Positions 1-6,650 of a stretch of DNA of 12,549 nt are shown in pieces. How positions within the stretch are numbered: position 1 is the stretch's first letter; the number at the start of each line of letters is the position of its first letter. The stretch covers positions 1 to 12,549 of the forward strand of contig DBLB01000165.1 of assembly GCA_002298695.1 (NCBI GenBank), in the 5' to 3' direction. The notes beneath the pieces are model-generated. The model was given only the letters and a program-made list of their open reading frames with translations, was not told where the DNA came from and did no database searches. The DNA is from Clostridiales bacterium UBA735 (GTDB lineage: Bacteria > Bacillota > Clostridia > Oscillospirales > Oscillospiraceae). Made by a program: the position numbers and the translations under genes.

Positions 1-127
1 CCTCGTCCTGCTGGCGCGTGATATTGCGGTAATTGCCGATGTTCAGTACGAACAGCAATACGACCACGACTGCTGAAATCGCCGCCATCGCCGAACCGAT
101 GAACCGCCAGCGCATTCTTTTCAGCAT
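1..127 (-). CDS. Sensor histidine kinase, N-terminal part (cut by window edge)
   Basis: Partial gene; only the first 42 codons are present and the rest lies left of the window. The start ATG (125-127) is preceded by GGAGG about 7 bases upstream, inside the end of the response-regulator gene, and the two genes overlap by 7 bases, which implies translational coupling. The visible protein begins with a short basic stretch (MLKRMRWRF) and then a hydrophobic segment of about 20 residues (roughly 10-30, rich in A, V, L), the expected first membrane helix of a membrane-bound kinase. No catalytic motif is visible because of the truncation. The kinase call rests mainly on its position behind an OmpR-type regulator; any other membrane protein is possible but less likely. 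Confidence 0.7.
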   Translation of the reverse strand, partial: MLKRMRWRFIGSAMAAISAVVVVLLFVLNIGNYRNITRQQDE

Positions 128-798
128 CGCGTTTCCTCCAGCGCATAGCCCGCGCCGCGAATGGTTTTGATCTCAATATCTGCTTGCAGCGATTTGAGCT
201 TCTTGCGCAGAAAGCCGATGTACGTCCAGATGACCTCCATCTCCGTCTCGGTATCAAAGCCCCAGATTCGTTCCATCAGATGTTCCGAGGAAAAGACCTG
301 ACGGGGATTGCGCAGGAACAGCTCCATGAGCTGGTATTCCTTATTGTTCAGGCGCGCCTGCCCATATGGACTCAGCAGCTGATAGGTGCCGCAGTCCAGC
401 GATGTGCTGCCAAGCGTCAGGCGGTTTGGCGTATAGGCGCCGCTCCTTCGGGTGAGCGCACGCACACGGGCCAGAAATTCGCTTGCGTCAAAGGGCTTTG
501 GCAGATAATCGTCCGCACCCGCGTCCAATCCTGTCACGCGGTCTTCTATTTCCGCCTTCGCAGTCAGAAACAGCGCAGGCGTCGTAATACCCAGCGCTCT
601 TGTTTCGCGTAAGACTGTCAAGCCGTCCGTTCCGGGCATCATGATATCCAGCACCAGCGCGTCGTAGTTCGTTGTTCGGATATAGTCCAGTGCGTCAGTC
701 CCATTGTACACCACATCGACAGCATACTTGTTCCGTTCCAGCATGACCTTCAAAGCCCGTGCAATCGTCACTTCATCCTCTGCAATCAAAATGCGCAT
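121..798 (-). CDS. OmpR/PhoB-family response regulator
   Basis: Two-component DNA-binding response regulator of 225 residues, the normal family length. The receiver domain (about 1-115) shows the acidic pair E7-D8, phospho-acceptor D51 in LVLDIMMPG, T79 in LFLTAKAE, and K101 in the LPKPF motif. The C-terminal winged helix (about 125-222) ends with the usual recognition-helix and wing sequences, WTYIGFLRKKLK and IRGAGYAL. I chose ATG 796-798 because GGAGGGG lies 5 bases upstream; an in-frame ATG nine codons earlier has no comparable site and would add residues before the canonical MRILIAEDE start. The last 7 bases overlap the kinase gene. The regulator would be phosphorylated by that kinase in the cytoplasm and act on promoters, but its signal and targets cannot be read from the sequence. 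It lies downstream of, and on the same strand as, the lipoprotein gene. Confidence 0.93.
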   Translation of the reverse strand: MRILIAEDEVTIARALKVMLERNKYAVDVVYNGTDALDYIRTTNYDALVLDIMMPGTDGLTVLRETRALGITTPALFLTAKAEIEDRVTGLDAGADDYLPKPFDASEFLARVRALTRRSGAYTPNRLTLGSTSLDCGTYQLLSPYGQARLNNKEYQLMELFLRNPRQVFSSEHLMERIWGFDTETEMEVIWTYIGFLRKKLKSLQADIEIKTIRGAGYALEETRC

Positions 799-836
799 GA
801 GATCCCCTCCGATCTGCGTTGACAATTTTTAGGTAC

Positions 837-845
837 ATTTTAGCA
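837..845 (-). promoter_or_regulatory. Candidate extended -10 promoter of the two-component operon
   Basis: On the minus strand the sequence TGCTAAAAT matches an extended -10 element (TGnTAnAAT) and would start transcription near 830, about 30 bases before the response-regulator ATG. No good -35 lies at the right distance, so this is tentative. The rest of 799-933 shows no gene and no convincing terminator after the lipoprotein gene, so read-through from upstream is also possible. Confidence 0.35.
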
Positions 846-933
846 CGGCAAACCGAAATGAGCTTGAAATTATGAATAGTATAACAGCAGATCGTGTCCA
901 AATATCGTGCATATTTTTGTGGGAAGTGCCGGC

Positions 934-1860
934 TCAGTCCCATACGAGCTCGCAGGACTGCTTATCCAGCAATCCATTCTCTGCCGGGACGAAGGTCGCC
1001 AGCGTCAGCGCCTCATTTTCAGGGCCATAAAGCGTTCGTGTCTGCGTGCCGTCTGCCGCCGTCTCCACGCAGAGCAGGAACTGCGCGTCCTTCGCATCCA
1101 GTGTCTCAGGGAGTGTCCCGGGCTGGTACGTCTCCTGCTTTATAACCCCGTGCTCTGTGTCCATCCAGAACAGCGTCACGCTTTCCGGCTCCGCCGTCAG
1201 CTGCATCTTGACAGCGCACTCAAATTTTCTGGTCGTATTCCCGTCTTTGCCGCTCTTTTTCAGCTCCTGATGGAGCGTCTGCGTCATCGCCGGATACGCG
1301 CCCTCGTTTCCGGAGGCGGAAATGCCCTGCCCTGCCCGTGCATAGACGCGCCCGTCTGCCGTCTGATACAGCGGATTGACAAACATCACGGCGGTCTCGT
1401 CCGCATTCTTCTTCACGGCGTAAAGCGTTGCGCTGAAGCTATAGCTCTCCCCTTCGTCCGTGCAATTGACCGCGCTGCTGCCGTCGCAGAATACGCCGTC
1501 TGACTGCATCTTCGTGTAGTCGCCAGTCTCGTCGCTTTCCTCCGTGCAGAGCCAGATGTAGCCATCCACCCCCGCAAAGCCGTAGCGCTGCTTCTCCTCG
1601 TCCCATGCTGCAAACAGCGTCCCTGTGTATTGTTCCGCGTCAGCGCTGCTGACCGTCCCGCCGCTCATAAGCTTCGACCCATTTTCCAACAGATAGGCAT
1701 CCATATCAAACAGATCGAGCGACTGCCGCGTCACGAATACGCCGACCATCGGGTCTCCATCCTCCACTGCATCCCCATCCTCCGGGAGCGCGAGGCTGCA
1801 CCCCGCCAGCAGCAGCGCCGCCGCCAAAAGCAGCGCCAGAAGCACCTTTTTATTCATCAT
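934..1860 (-). CDS. Predicted lipoprotein, function unknown
   Basis: Protein of 308 residues with a clear lipoprotein signal: basic MMNKK, a leucine/alanine-rich core, and a lipobox LLAGC with the lipidated cysteine at residue 21. The mature protein should be anchored on the outer face of the membrane. After an acidic linker (about 25-37) the sequence is a soluble, aromatic- and threonine-rich region suggestive of beta structure; I recognise no enzymatic motif. The start lies inside the end of the XRE regulator gene (11-base overlap) with GGAGGG 5 bases before the first of two tandem ATGs, so it is the third gene of the DUF2975-XRE operon and probably shares its control. It could be a sensory or ligand-binding partner of the DUF2975 membrane protein or of the downstream two-component system; this is inference from position only. 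Confidence 0.8.
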   Translation of the reverse strand: MMNKKVLLALLLAAALLLAGCSLALPEDGDAVEDGDPMVGVFVTRQSLDLFDMDAYLLENGSKLMSGGTVSSADAEQYTGTLFAAWDEEKQRYGFAGVDGYIWLCTEESDETGDYTKMQSDGVFCDGSSAVNCTDEGESYSFSATLYAVKKNADETAVMFVNPLYQTADGRVYARAGQGISASGNEGAYPAMTQTLHQELKKSGKDGNTTRKFECAVKMQLTAEPESVTLFWMDTEHGVIKQETYQPGTLPETLDAKDAQFLLCVETAADGTQTRTLYGPENEALTLATFVPAENGLLDKQSCELVWD

Positions 1861-2077
1861 CTATGCCCTCCAGCTGTCCGTCAAATTTCAAAATATCGCC
1901 CACGTCGCACTCGAGATAATAGCAGATGCGGTTAATCGTCCCGAAGCGCACGCCCTTCGCCTTTCCGCTGCGCAGGATAGAGAGATTCGCCTCCGTAATG
2001 CCGACCTTGGCGCAAAGCTCCTTTGAGGTCATCCCCCGCGCGCGCAGCACGTCATCCAAATGTACTCTGATTGCCAT
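1850..2077 (-). CDS. Small XRE/Cro-CI-type regulator (YozG-like)
   Basis: DNA-binding protein of 75 residues that is almost entirely one helix-turn-helix domain (about 5-65). LDDVLRARGMTSKELCAKVG contains the first helices; GITEANLSILRSGKAKGVRF contains the turn and recognition helix. The C-terminal LECDVGDILKFD is typical of the small YozG-type XRE regulators. GGAGG lies 6 bases before the ATG. The gene starts 8 bases after the stop of the DUF2975 gene and overlaps the lipoprotein gene. Pairing of DUF2975 membrane proteins with such a regulator is a recurrent arrangement in Firmicutes. The two palindromes around the operon promoter (3107-3125 and 3147-3169) are the obvious candidate binding sites, which would make it autoregulatory; that is inference. 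Confidence 0.88.
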   Translation of the reverse strand: MAIRVHLDDVLRARGMTSKELCAKVGITEANLSILRSGKAKGVRFGTINRICYYLECDVGDILKFDGQLEGIDDE

Positions 2078-2085
2078 GGCGCCTC

Positions 2086-3081
2086 CTATATGAACAGGTC
2101 GTTGTCCTCACGCAGCTTCCGGTTCTCCTGCATCAGCCGCGCCAGCAGCAGCGCGCCGAGGCAGACCGCAACCGCGCCGAGCGGCAGCGTCACATGCAGC
2201 GCAATGCTCCGCAGCTGCTCCGCCAGCAGAACCTGATAGAGGTTGACGGCAGCACCCGACCAGAGCGTCACGCGAAGCGCGAGCGTGCTCTTCTTCGCGA
2301 TCTTCTCCGCGCACTGCGATGCGAGCGCCGCGTCCCCTGCGTCCTGCGCCGATAAAAGCGCCAGCGCCTCCAGGATCACCCACACGCCCAGCACATCCGA
2401 CACTGCGCTCAGCAGATACCGCGCTGCAATGATGCCCTGCGTCCACAGCAGCGGCGGCGCAGCCACTCCGACCGCCATCTGCGGGAACTCCTCGACCGTG
2501 GGACTCGATGCGCTGATTTCCTCCAGCTCCTGAAGACAGCCCTGAAGCGCCCCCGCAAACGCGCTGTAGACAAAGACCGCCGCGATCGCCGCGAGCACCC
2601 ACCGCACATATTTCCGCAGCGCACGTGCATCCGCCTCGCCCGCCGCGCGCAGCAGCCGCAGCAGCACATAGACGATCAGCTCCGTGTAAAACATCCCGCC
2701 CAGCATCGCAGGTCCCAGTTCCCGTCCCGCGAAAAATTTCCGCGCGAGCAGCTGCGGATTGACCATCGCATAAAGCGTCGCGCCGAACGTCACGCAGATG
2801 AAAAACAGCAGCCAGTCCTCCTGGCGCTTTGAAAACAGCTTGAAATGCGCCCAGGCCGCCGCGCCGACCACGCCTGCCACCAGCAGCAGATAGAGCGCGA
2901 TCGCAAGCACGTTCCATCCTCCGCCCATCAGCGACAGTGCACGCAGCCCCGCGCCGAGCTGCGCAAACGGAAATGCCAGTATCCCAGCGTCAAACAGCGC
3001 AGCCCCGCGCAGCAGCGCCGTCAGGACCGCACACGCTAGCGCCTCAACGGTGAAGATCACTGCCCATCGTTTTTTCTTCAT
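2086..3081 (-). CDS. DUF2975-family multi-pass membrane protein
   Basis: Integral membrane protein of 331 residues, first gene of its operon. Hydrophobic segments occur at about 8-30, 50-78, 90-110, 125-148, 160-182, 225-250, 272-290 and 292-318, so roughly eight membrane passes. The C-terminal half and the closing motif (LMQENRKLREDNDLFI) match the DUF2975 pattern, in which the last helix is followed by a charged segment ending in ENDL. It is about twice the length of a typical DUF2975 protein (around 160-200 residues), so the N-terminal four or five helices may be an extra domain or an internal duplication. AAGGAGGGG lies 6 bases before the ATG. Function is unknown; DUF2975 genes nearly always travel with a small XRE regulator, as here. 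Codon use is strongly GC-biased like its neighbours, giving no sign of recent transfer. Confidence 0.8.
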   Translation of the reverse strand: MKKKRWAVIFTVEALACAVLTALLRGAALFDAGILAFPFAQLGAGLRALSLMGGGWNVLAIALYLLLVAGVVGAAAWAHFKLFSKRQEDWLLFFICVTFGATLYAMVNPQLLARKFFAGRELGPAMLGGMFYTELIVYVLLRLLRAAGEADARALRKYVRWVLAAIAAVFVYSAFAGALQGCLQELEEISASSPTVEEFPQMAVGVAAPPLLWTQGIIAARYLLSAVSDVLGVWVILEALALLSAQDAGDAALASQCAEKIAKKSTLALRVTLWSGAAVNLYQVLLAEQLRSIALHVTLPLGAVAVCLGALLLARLMQENRKLREDNDLFI

Positions 3082-3106
3082 AGATGCCCCTCCTTCAGAC
3101 GAGCAA

Positions 3107-3125
3107 ATTATTGTTTTTCAATAAT
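3107..3125. promoter_or_regulatory. Operator palindrome 1 of the DUF2975 operon
   Basis: Perfect inverted repeat ATTATTG-N5-CAATAAT. It lies about +4 to +22 relative to the predicted start of the minus-strand transcript. It shares its half-site with operator 2, and the centres are 42 bp apart (about four helical turns), which suits cooperative binding on one DNA face. The likely ligand is the XRE protein encoded two genes downstream. Confidence 0.65.
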
Positions 3126-3134
3126 CTTATTTGC

Positions 3135-3163
3135 AGTCTATCATAAGAATTATCGTTTGTCAA
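3135..3163 (-). promoter_or_regulatory. Sigma-A promoter of the DUF2975-XRE-lipoprotein operon
   Basis: On the minus strand, a perfect -35 TTGACA (3158-3163) is followed after exactly 17 bases by TAGACT (3135-3140) as -10. Transcription would begin near 3128 and give a leader of about 47 bases before the DUF2975 ATG. The -35 lies inside operator 2 and the start site abuts operator 1, so a bound repressor would block polymerase. Confidence 0.8.
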
Positions 3164-3169
3164 TAATTC
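3147..3169. promoter_or_regulatory. Operator palindrome 2 of the DUF2975 operon
   Basis: Inverted repeat with 9-base arms and one mismatch, GAATTATCG-N5-CAATAATTC, carrying the same core as operator 1. It covers the -35 hexamer on the minus strand. Two matching palindromes placed around a single promoter are a strong sign of a dedicated repressor. Confidence 0.65.
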
Positions 3170-3175
3170 GTCTGC

Positions 3176-3216
3176 AAAAAGAGATGCAAAACCAGACTGA
3201 TCTGATTTTGCATCTC
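3176..3216 (-). terminator. Rho-independent terminator of the DUF4317-side transcript
   Basis: Perfect 11-base arms GAGATGCAAAA (3181-3191) and TTTTGCATCTC (3206-3216), with four further inner pairs (CAGA/TCTG) around a CTGA loop. On the minus strand the stem is followed directly by five T (3176-3180). It would end minus-strand transcription coming from the DUF4317 gene just before the DUF2975 promoter. On the plus strand there is no T run. Confidence 0.75.
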
Positions 3217-3236
3217 CCATCACTTTTATATCCTTT

Positions 3237-3371
3237 TCATCCTAGCTCCTCCTGCGTCGCCAGGATTGCGCCCCGATACGCCTGCTCCAATTGAGAATGG
3301 ATAAGCGCCTTGTCGTATTTCAGCGAGTTGTTGGCGATGATATACGGGCAATGGTCGGGGCGCGACCGGAT
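3237..3371 (-). pseudogene. C-terminal gene remnant, family not recognised
   Basis: Minus-strand open frame of 44 codons without a start, closed upstream by a TAA at 3372-3374 and ending at TGA 3237-3239. The peptide (including CPYIIANNSLKYDKALIHSQ and ending QEELG) has normal protein composition and natural-looking codon use, unlike a shadow frame. It looks like the last part of a longer protein whose 5' end was lost at about 3350-3370. I do not recognise the family. It overlaps the plus-strand remnant, so the joint lies in the shared 30 bases. Confidence 0.4.
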
Positions 3372-3469
3372 TTACCCTGAATCTTACGGAGGGCGGCGCT
3401 TATACCGTCACCGTGGAGGCGCTGTACGCAAAGGGGACGATCCATATCCAGCGAAAGGAACGGCCGTAG
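3341..3469 (+). pseudogene. C-terminal remnant of a beta-rich, probably extracytoplasmic protein
   Basis: Plus-strand open frame without a start, preceded by a stop at 3338-3340 and ending at TAG 3467-3469. From about 3362 it reads ATGFTLNLTEGGAYTVTVEA and continues to a terminus rich in K and R. The alternating G-x-Y-T-V-T-V pattern is typical of the last strands of an immunoglobulin-like or lipoprotein beta domain. The rest of the gene is missing. It faces the minus-strand remnant, so the two tails were joined by a rearrangement. Function cannot be given. Confidence 0.4.
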
Positions 3470-3496
3470 CTGCTTCAGGACGGGCCAAATCCGGGA

Positions 3497-4630
3497 TCAG
3501 CGTTCTTCGATCTGGATGTCGACGCCGTTGAGCTCCACGCCGTCCTCGGCGCGGACCATGATGTACTTCACGCCGCCGAGCGTCCGCGTCTCAACGAGGT
3601 CGCTCCGGTCGGGTGCGACGTGGATGATGACGTCGGGCGTCTTGAGCTGCATGCGCTTGCTGTCGACCAGATTGCGCGGCGAGAGCGCCGCGTCGTCGCC
3701 GAATGTCTCTTCGAAGCGCACCTGGAACGCGGCCAGCTTCTCTTCGGGTATGCCGGCATTTTCCAGCACAGCCCGCACCTCCGGCCCGGAGACGACGAGC
3801 GGCTCGTCCGACTTTGTCTCCTTGTGGACCTCGATGCGCTCACGCAGGTCGGCCTGCACCGCCTGCACGACCTCCATGCTGCACTCGTCGCCCAGCGTCT
3901 GGCTCAGCAGCGCGTCAAAGCTGCCCTTCTGCTCGTCGGCGGGCAGCGGCGGCGTGATGCGGAACAGCGCCTCGATCAGCTCCGGGTGATTGTCACCCGC
4001 GCTGCGGGTATAATAGAGGCAGTTATAGAGATTCGTCTGCCGCCCGTCGAACGCCGGGAACAAAAATCCCAGCTCCGGCATCGCCGCGGCATAGCCCGGC
4101 GTGCGGATGTGAAAGGCTTTATCCTCAGCTTCGTAGCTCAGCGTCTCCTTCCCGGCCTTGACCGGGCAGATGGCGCAGACGAAGTAGGAATAGACGTGGT
4201 CGCTGTCATCGAGCATCGCACCGTCCTTCGCCTTGAACGGGACGTCGTATTTTTCGTGCGCGAGCAAAATCAGATAATTTTCCTCAAAATGCACCGCGCC
4301 GAGGATCGTCTGGAACAGCTGCGCCCGCGCTTCCTCGTCCTGAAGCTCCGAATCGCGGAGCTTCATCAGCAGCCGGTGCTCGTCGGAATCGGCAACCTGT
4401 GCCGTGCGGAACGCAAGATCGAGCCGGTTTTTATCCGCCGCGCCGGAGAGGACCTTTTTCAGCAGCGCGAGATATTTTTCCTTGTCCTCTTCGCGCATCA
4501 GCGCCACGGGCTGGCGGAATTCGGACAGGATCTCTCCGCTGCCAGACACATAGCAGCCGTAGACGGCGGTGATGTTCGTGCGGTCGGGCTTGTAACGGCG
4601 GCGGAGCTCGCCGGTTTCCTTATCGGTCAT
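3497..4630 (-). CDS. DUF4317-family protein
   Basis: Soluble protein of 377 residues. The N-terminus (KETGELRRRYKPDRTNITAV followed by YGCYV) matches the DUF4317 pattern found in clostridia and relatives, in which an E-(I/L)-RRR-x-x-P-D/E-x-x-x-I segment precedes a GCYV motif. No signal peptide, membrane helix or catalytic motif is visible; the second half is acidic. GAGGGGG stands 7 bases before the ATG, which supports this start. It is transcribed divergently from hflK and ends at the terminator at 3176-3216 after crossing the remnant zone. DUF4317 has no established function that I can state. Its position next to hflKC could mean shared regulation from the common 140-base promoter region. 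Confidence 0.85.
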   Translation of the reverse strand: MTDKETGELRRRYKPDRTNITAVYGCYVSGSGEILSEFRQPVALMREEDKEKYLALLKKVLSGAADKNRLDLAFRTAQVADSDEHRLLMKLRDSELQDEEARAQLFQTILGAVHFEENYLILLAHEKYDVPFKAKDGAMLDDSDHVYSYFVCAICPVKAGKETLSYEAEDKAFHIRTPGYAAAMPELGFLFPAFDGRQTNLYNCLYYTRSAGDNHPELIEALFRITPPLPADEQKGSFDALLSQTLGDECSMEVVQAVQADLRERIEVHKETKSDEPLVVSGPEVRAVLENAGIPEEKLAAFQVRFEETFGDDAALSPRNLVDSKRMQLKTPDVIIHVAPDRSDLVETRTLGGVKYIMVRAEDGVELNGVDIQIEER

Positions 4631-4664
4631 GGGAATACCCCCTCATAAAATTCATGCGGACATC

Positions 4665-4670
4665 AGTATA
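4665..4670 (-). promoter_or_regulatory. Candidate extended -10 promoter for the DUF4317 gene
   Basis: On the minus strand TGCTATACT is an extended -10 (TGnTATACT) and would start transcription near 4658, about 28 bases before the DUF4317 ATG. No clear -35 is present, which extended -10 promoters tolerate. The 10-base word AGCACATCCG overlaps it at 4670-4679 and recurs at 4742-4751 in the hflK leader. Confidence 0.5.
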
Positions 4671-4691
4671 GCACATCCGGCGGAAATTTGC

Positions 4692-4697
4692 TATGAT
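4692..4697 (+). promoter_or_regulatory. Candidate extended -10 promoter for the hflK-hflC operon
   Basis: TGCTATGAT is an extended -10 on the plus strand, placed back-to-back with the DUF4317 promoter. Transcription would start near 4704 and leave a leader of about 66 bases before the hflK start codons. No good -35 is visible at 17 bases. Confidence 0.45.
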
Positions 4698-4769
4698 AGG
4701 TTTACGGAACTTTTCTGTCCCGTTCTGCGTCTGAAGAACAAAGCACATCCGCAAATGTGAAAGGAGCAA

Positions 4770-5765
4770 ATGATGGACGAATACAACAACTATGAAAACG
4801 GCTATCACCAGGATCCACCGCCGCCCCGGCGGCCGAAAAAGCGCATGAACGCAAGATGGCTCTGGATCATTCCGGCGCTCATCCTCGCGGCCATCCTCGC
4901 GATGGACTCGTTCTACACGCTGAAGGAAGACCAGTACGCCGTCCTCACCACGTTCGGCAAGCCGGTGACGGTCTCGGCCTCCGGTCTGCAGCCAAAGATC
5001 CCGCTCATCCAGAAGGTGCACAAGGTCTCCAAATCGATCCAGTCCTTCCCGCTCGGCTACCGCGTGGGGAGCAACGAGTCGATTGAGGAAGAGTCCCTGA
5101 TGATCACCTACGACTATAACTTCGTCAACGTCGACTTTTACGTCGAATACCGCATCACCGACCCCATCAAGTATCTCTACAACTCGTCCGACCCGGTCGG
5201 CATCCTGAAGATGCTCTGCCAGAGCTATATCCGCGACACCATCGGCCTCTACAACGTCGACAGCGTCATCACCACCGGCAAGAGCGAGATCCAGTCTGAG
5301 ATCAAGCAGAAGGTCACAGACCGGCTCGAGACCGAGGATCTCGGCCTGCAGATCACGAACATCACGATCCAGGACGCGGAGCCGCCCACGGCGGAAGTCC
5401 AGCAGGCGTTCACCGCCGTCGAGACGGCCAAGCAGGCCGCCGATACCGCCGTGAACAACGCAAAAAAATACGCCAACGAGGTCATTCCCGCGGCGGAGGC
5501 TGACGCCGACGAGATTGTGAAACAGGCTGAGGCCTATCAGGAGAGCAAGATCAACGAAGCCACCGGCCAGGCCGCGCGCTTCACGGAGCTGTTCAACGAG
5601 TATCAGAAATATCCGCTCATCACCAAGCAGCGCCTGTTCTACGAGGCCATGGAGGACATTCTGCCTGACATGAAGCTCTATATCGTGGACGACGCGACGG
5701 GCGTGCAGACCTCGCTGCCGCTCGAACAGTATGCCACCGTCAACATGGGAGGTGACGCACAGTGA
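4770..5765 (+). CDS. hflK: HflK-like SPFH/prohibitin-family membrane protein
   Basis: Protein of 331 residues with the HflK layout: a short hydrophilic, proline-rich N-terminus (about 1-28, with PPPPRRPKK), one membrane helix (about 30-46), then an SPFH domain starting at FYTLKEDQYAVLTTFGKPV, and a long alanine/glutamate-rich helical region (about 205-265) before a conserved tail. In the known system HflK and HflC form a membrane complex that encloses and modulates the FtsH protease; no ftsH is in this window. AGGAG precedes two tandem ATGs (4770 and 4773), and the second has slightly better spacing. The stop overlaps the hflC start (GTGA), so the pair is translationally coupled. Being upstream of hflC and having an N-terminal cytoplasmic tail supports HflK over a generic stomatin-like protein. 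Confidence 0.85.
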   Translation: MMDEYNNYENGYHQDPPPPRRPKKRMNARWLWIIPALILAAILAMDSFYTLKEDQYAVLTTFGKPVTVSASGLQPKIPLIQKVHKVSKSIQSFPLGYRVGSNESIEEESLMITYDYNFVNVDFYVEYRITDPIKYLYNSSDPVGILKMLCQSYIRDTIGLYNVDSVITTGKSEIQSEIKQKVTDRLETEDLGLQITNITIQDAEPPTAEVQQAFTAVETAKQAADTAVNNAKKYANEVIPAAEADADEIVKQAEAYQESKINEATGQAARFTELFNEYQKYPLITKQRLFYEAMEDILPDMKLYIVDDATGVQTSLPLEQYATVNMGGDAQ

Positions 5766-6646
5766 AAAAGACCGTAAAGATCGTTCTGCCCATTCTGCTG
5801 GGCGTCCTCATTGCCATCGTGCTGCTCGGCTCGCTCGTGACCACACGGCCCAACGAATATACCATCGTCAAGCAGTTCGGTAAGGTCGTCCGTGTGATCG
5901 ACCAGCCGGGGCTCTCGCTCAAGACGCCGTTCGTCCAGTCGACGAGCACGCTGCCGAAGACCGAGATGCTCTATGACCTCGCGGCCAGCGATGTCATCAC
6001 CTCGGACAAAAAATCCATGGTCGCTGACAGCTTCGTCCTTTGGCGCATCGTCGATCCGCTGAAGTTCATCCAGACCCTCTCCGGGAGCGTCTCCGGCGCG
6101 GAGGCGCGGCTCGATCAGGCCGTCTACAACAGCCTGAAGACCGTCATCAGCTCGATGCGCCAGGAGGATGTCATCTCCGGGCGCGACGGCGAGCTGGCCG
6201 CGCGCATCACCGAGCACGTCAACGATACGACCGAGTTCCGCGATTACGGCATCGAAGTTCTCGCGATCGAGACCAAGCGCATCGACCTGCCGGACGAGAA
6301 CAAGGCCGCCGTCTACGAGCGCATGATCTCCGAGCGCGGCAACATCGCCGCCTCCTACGAGGCGCAGGGCAACGCCGAGGCCAAGCGCATCCGCAACGAA
6401 GCCGACAAGACCGTCGACATCACGATCTCCGAGGCCAATTCGCAGTCTGAAAAGCTGAAGGCTGCGGGTGAGGCCGAGTATATGCGCATCCTCTCCGAGG
6501 TCTACGACACGCCGGAGGAAGCCGATTTCTACGAATTCATGCGTGCGCTCGACATGGCGCAGACAGCGCTCGTCGGCGGGAACAAGACACTCGTCGTCTC
6601 CTCCGGCTCGCCGATCGCCAAGATCTTCGCCGGGCAGTGGGAGTAA
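5762..6646 (+). CDS. hflC: HflC-like SPFH/prohibitin-family membrane protein
   Basis: Protein of 294 residues, close to the usual HflC length. One N-terminal membrane helix (about 6-25) is followed by TTRPNEYTIVKQFGKVVRVI, the characteristic start of the HflC SPFH domain, then the helical stretch with ERGNIAASYEAQGNAEAKRI (about 195-215), which corresponds to the conserved ERxxxAxxxRAxGxxEAxxI region of HflC. The start is GTG at 5762, overlapping the hflK TGA, with GGAGGTG about 7-10 bases upstream. It should form a hetero-oligomer with HflK at the membrane. The gene ends 4 bases before the LOR-family ATG, so the three genes form one operon. Confidence 0.88.
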   Translation: MKKTVKIVLPILLGVLIAIVLLGSLVTTRPNEYTIVKQFGKVVRVIDQPGLSLKTPFVQSTSTLPKTEMLYDLAASDVITSDKKSMVADSFVLWRIVDPLKFIQTLSGSVSGAEARLDQAVYNSLKTVISSMRQEDVISGRDGELAARITEHVNDTTEFRDYGIEVLAIETKRIDLPDENKAAVYERMISERGNIAASYEAQGNAEAKRIRNEADKTVDITISEANSQSEKLKAAGEAEYMRILSEVYDTPEEADFYEFMRALDMAQTALVGGNKTLVVSSGSPIAKIFAGQWE

Positions 6647-6650
6647 GGCC

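Noticed and set aside
798..825. Longer start for the response regulator nine codons upstream
   Set aside because: No ribosome site fits it, while the internal ATG has GGAGGGG at 5 bases and gives the canonical receiver start.
2108..2917. 269-codon minus-strand frame inside the DUF2975 gene
   Set aside because: Second frame of the same GC-rich gene; product is alanine/glycine/arginine-rich with no membrane helices or ribosome site.
3620..4648. 342-codon plus-strand open frame opposite the DUF4317 gene
   Set aside because: It is the antisense of a recognised gene in high-GC DNA; its product is rich in R, L and H without domains, and it lacks a ribosome site.
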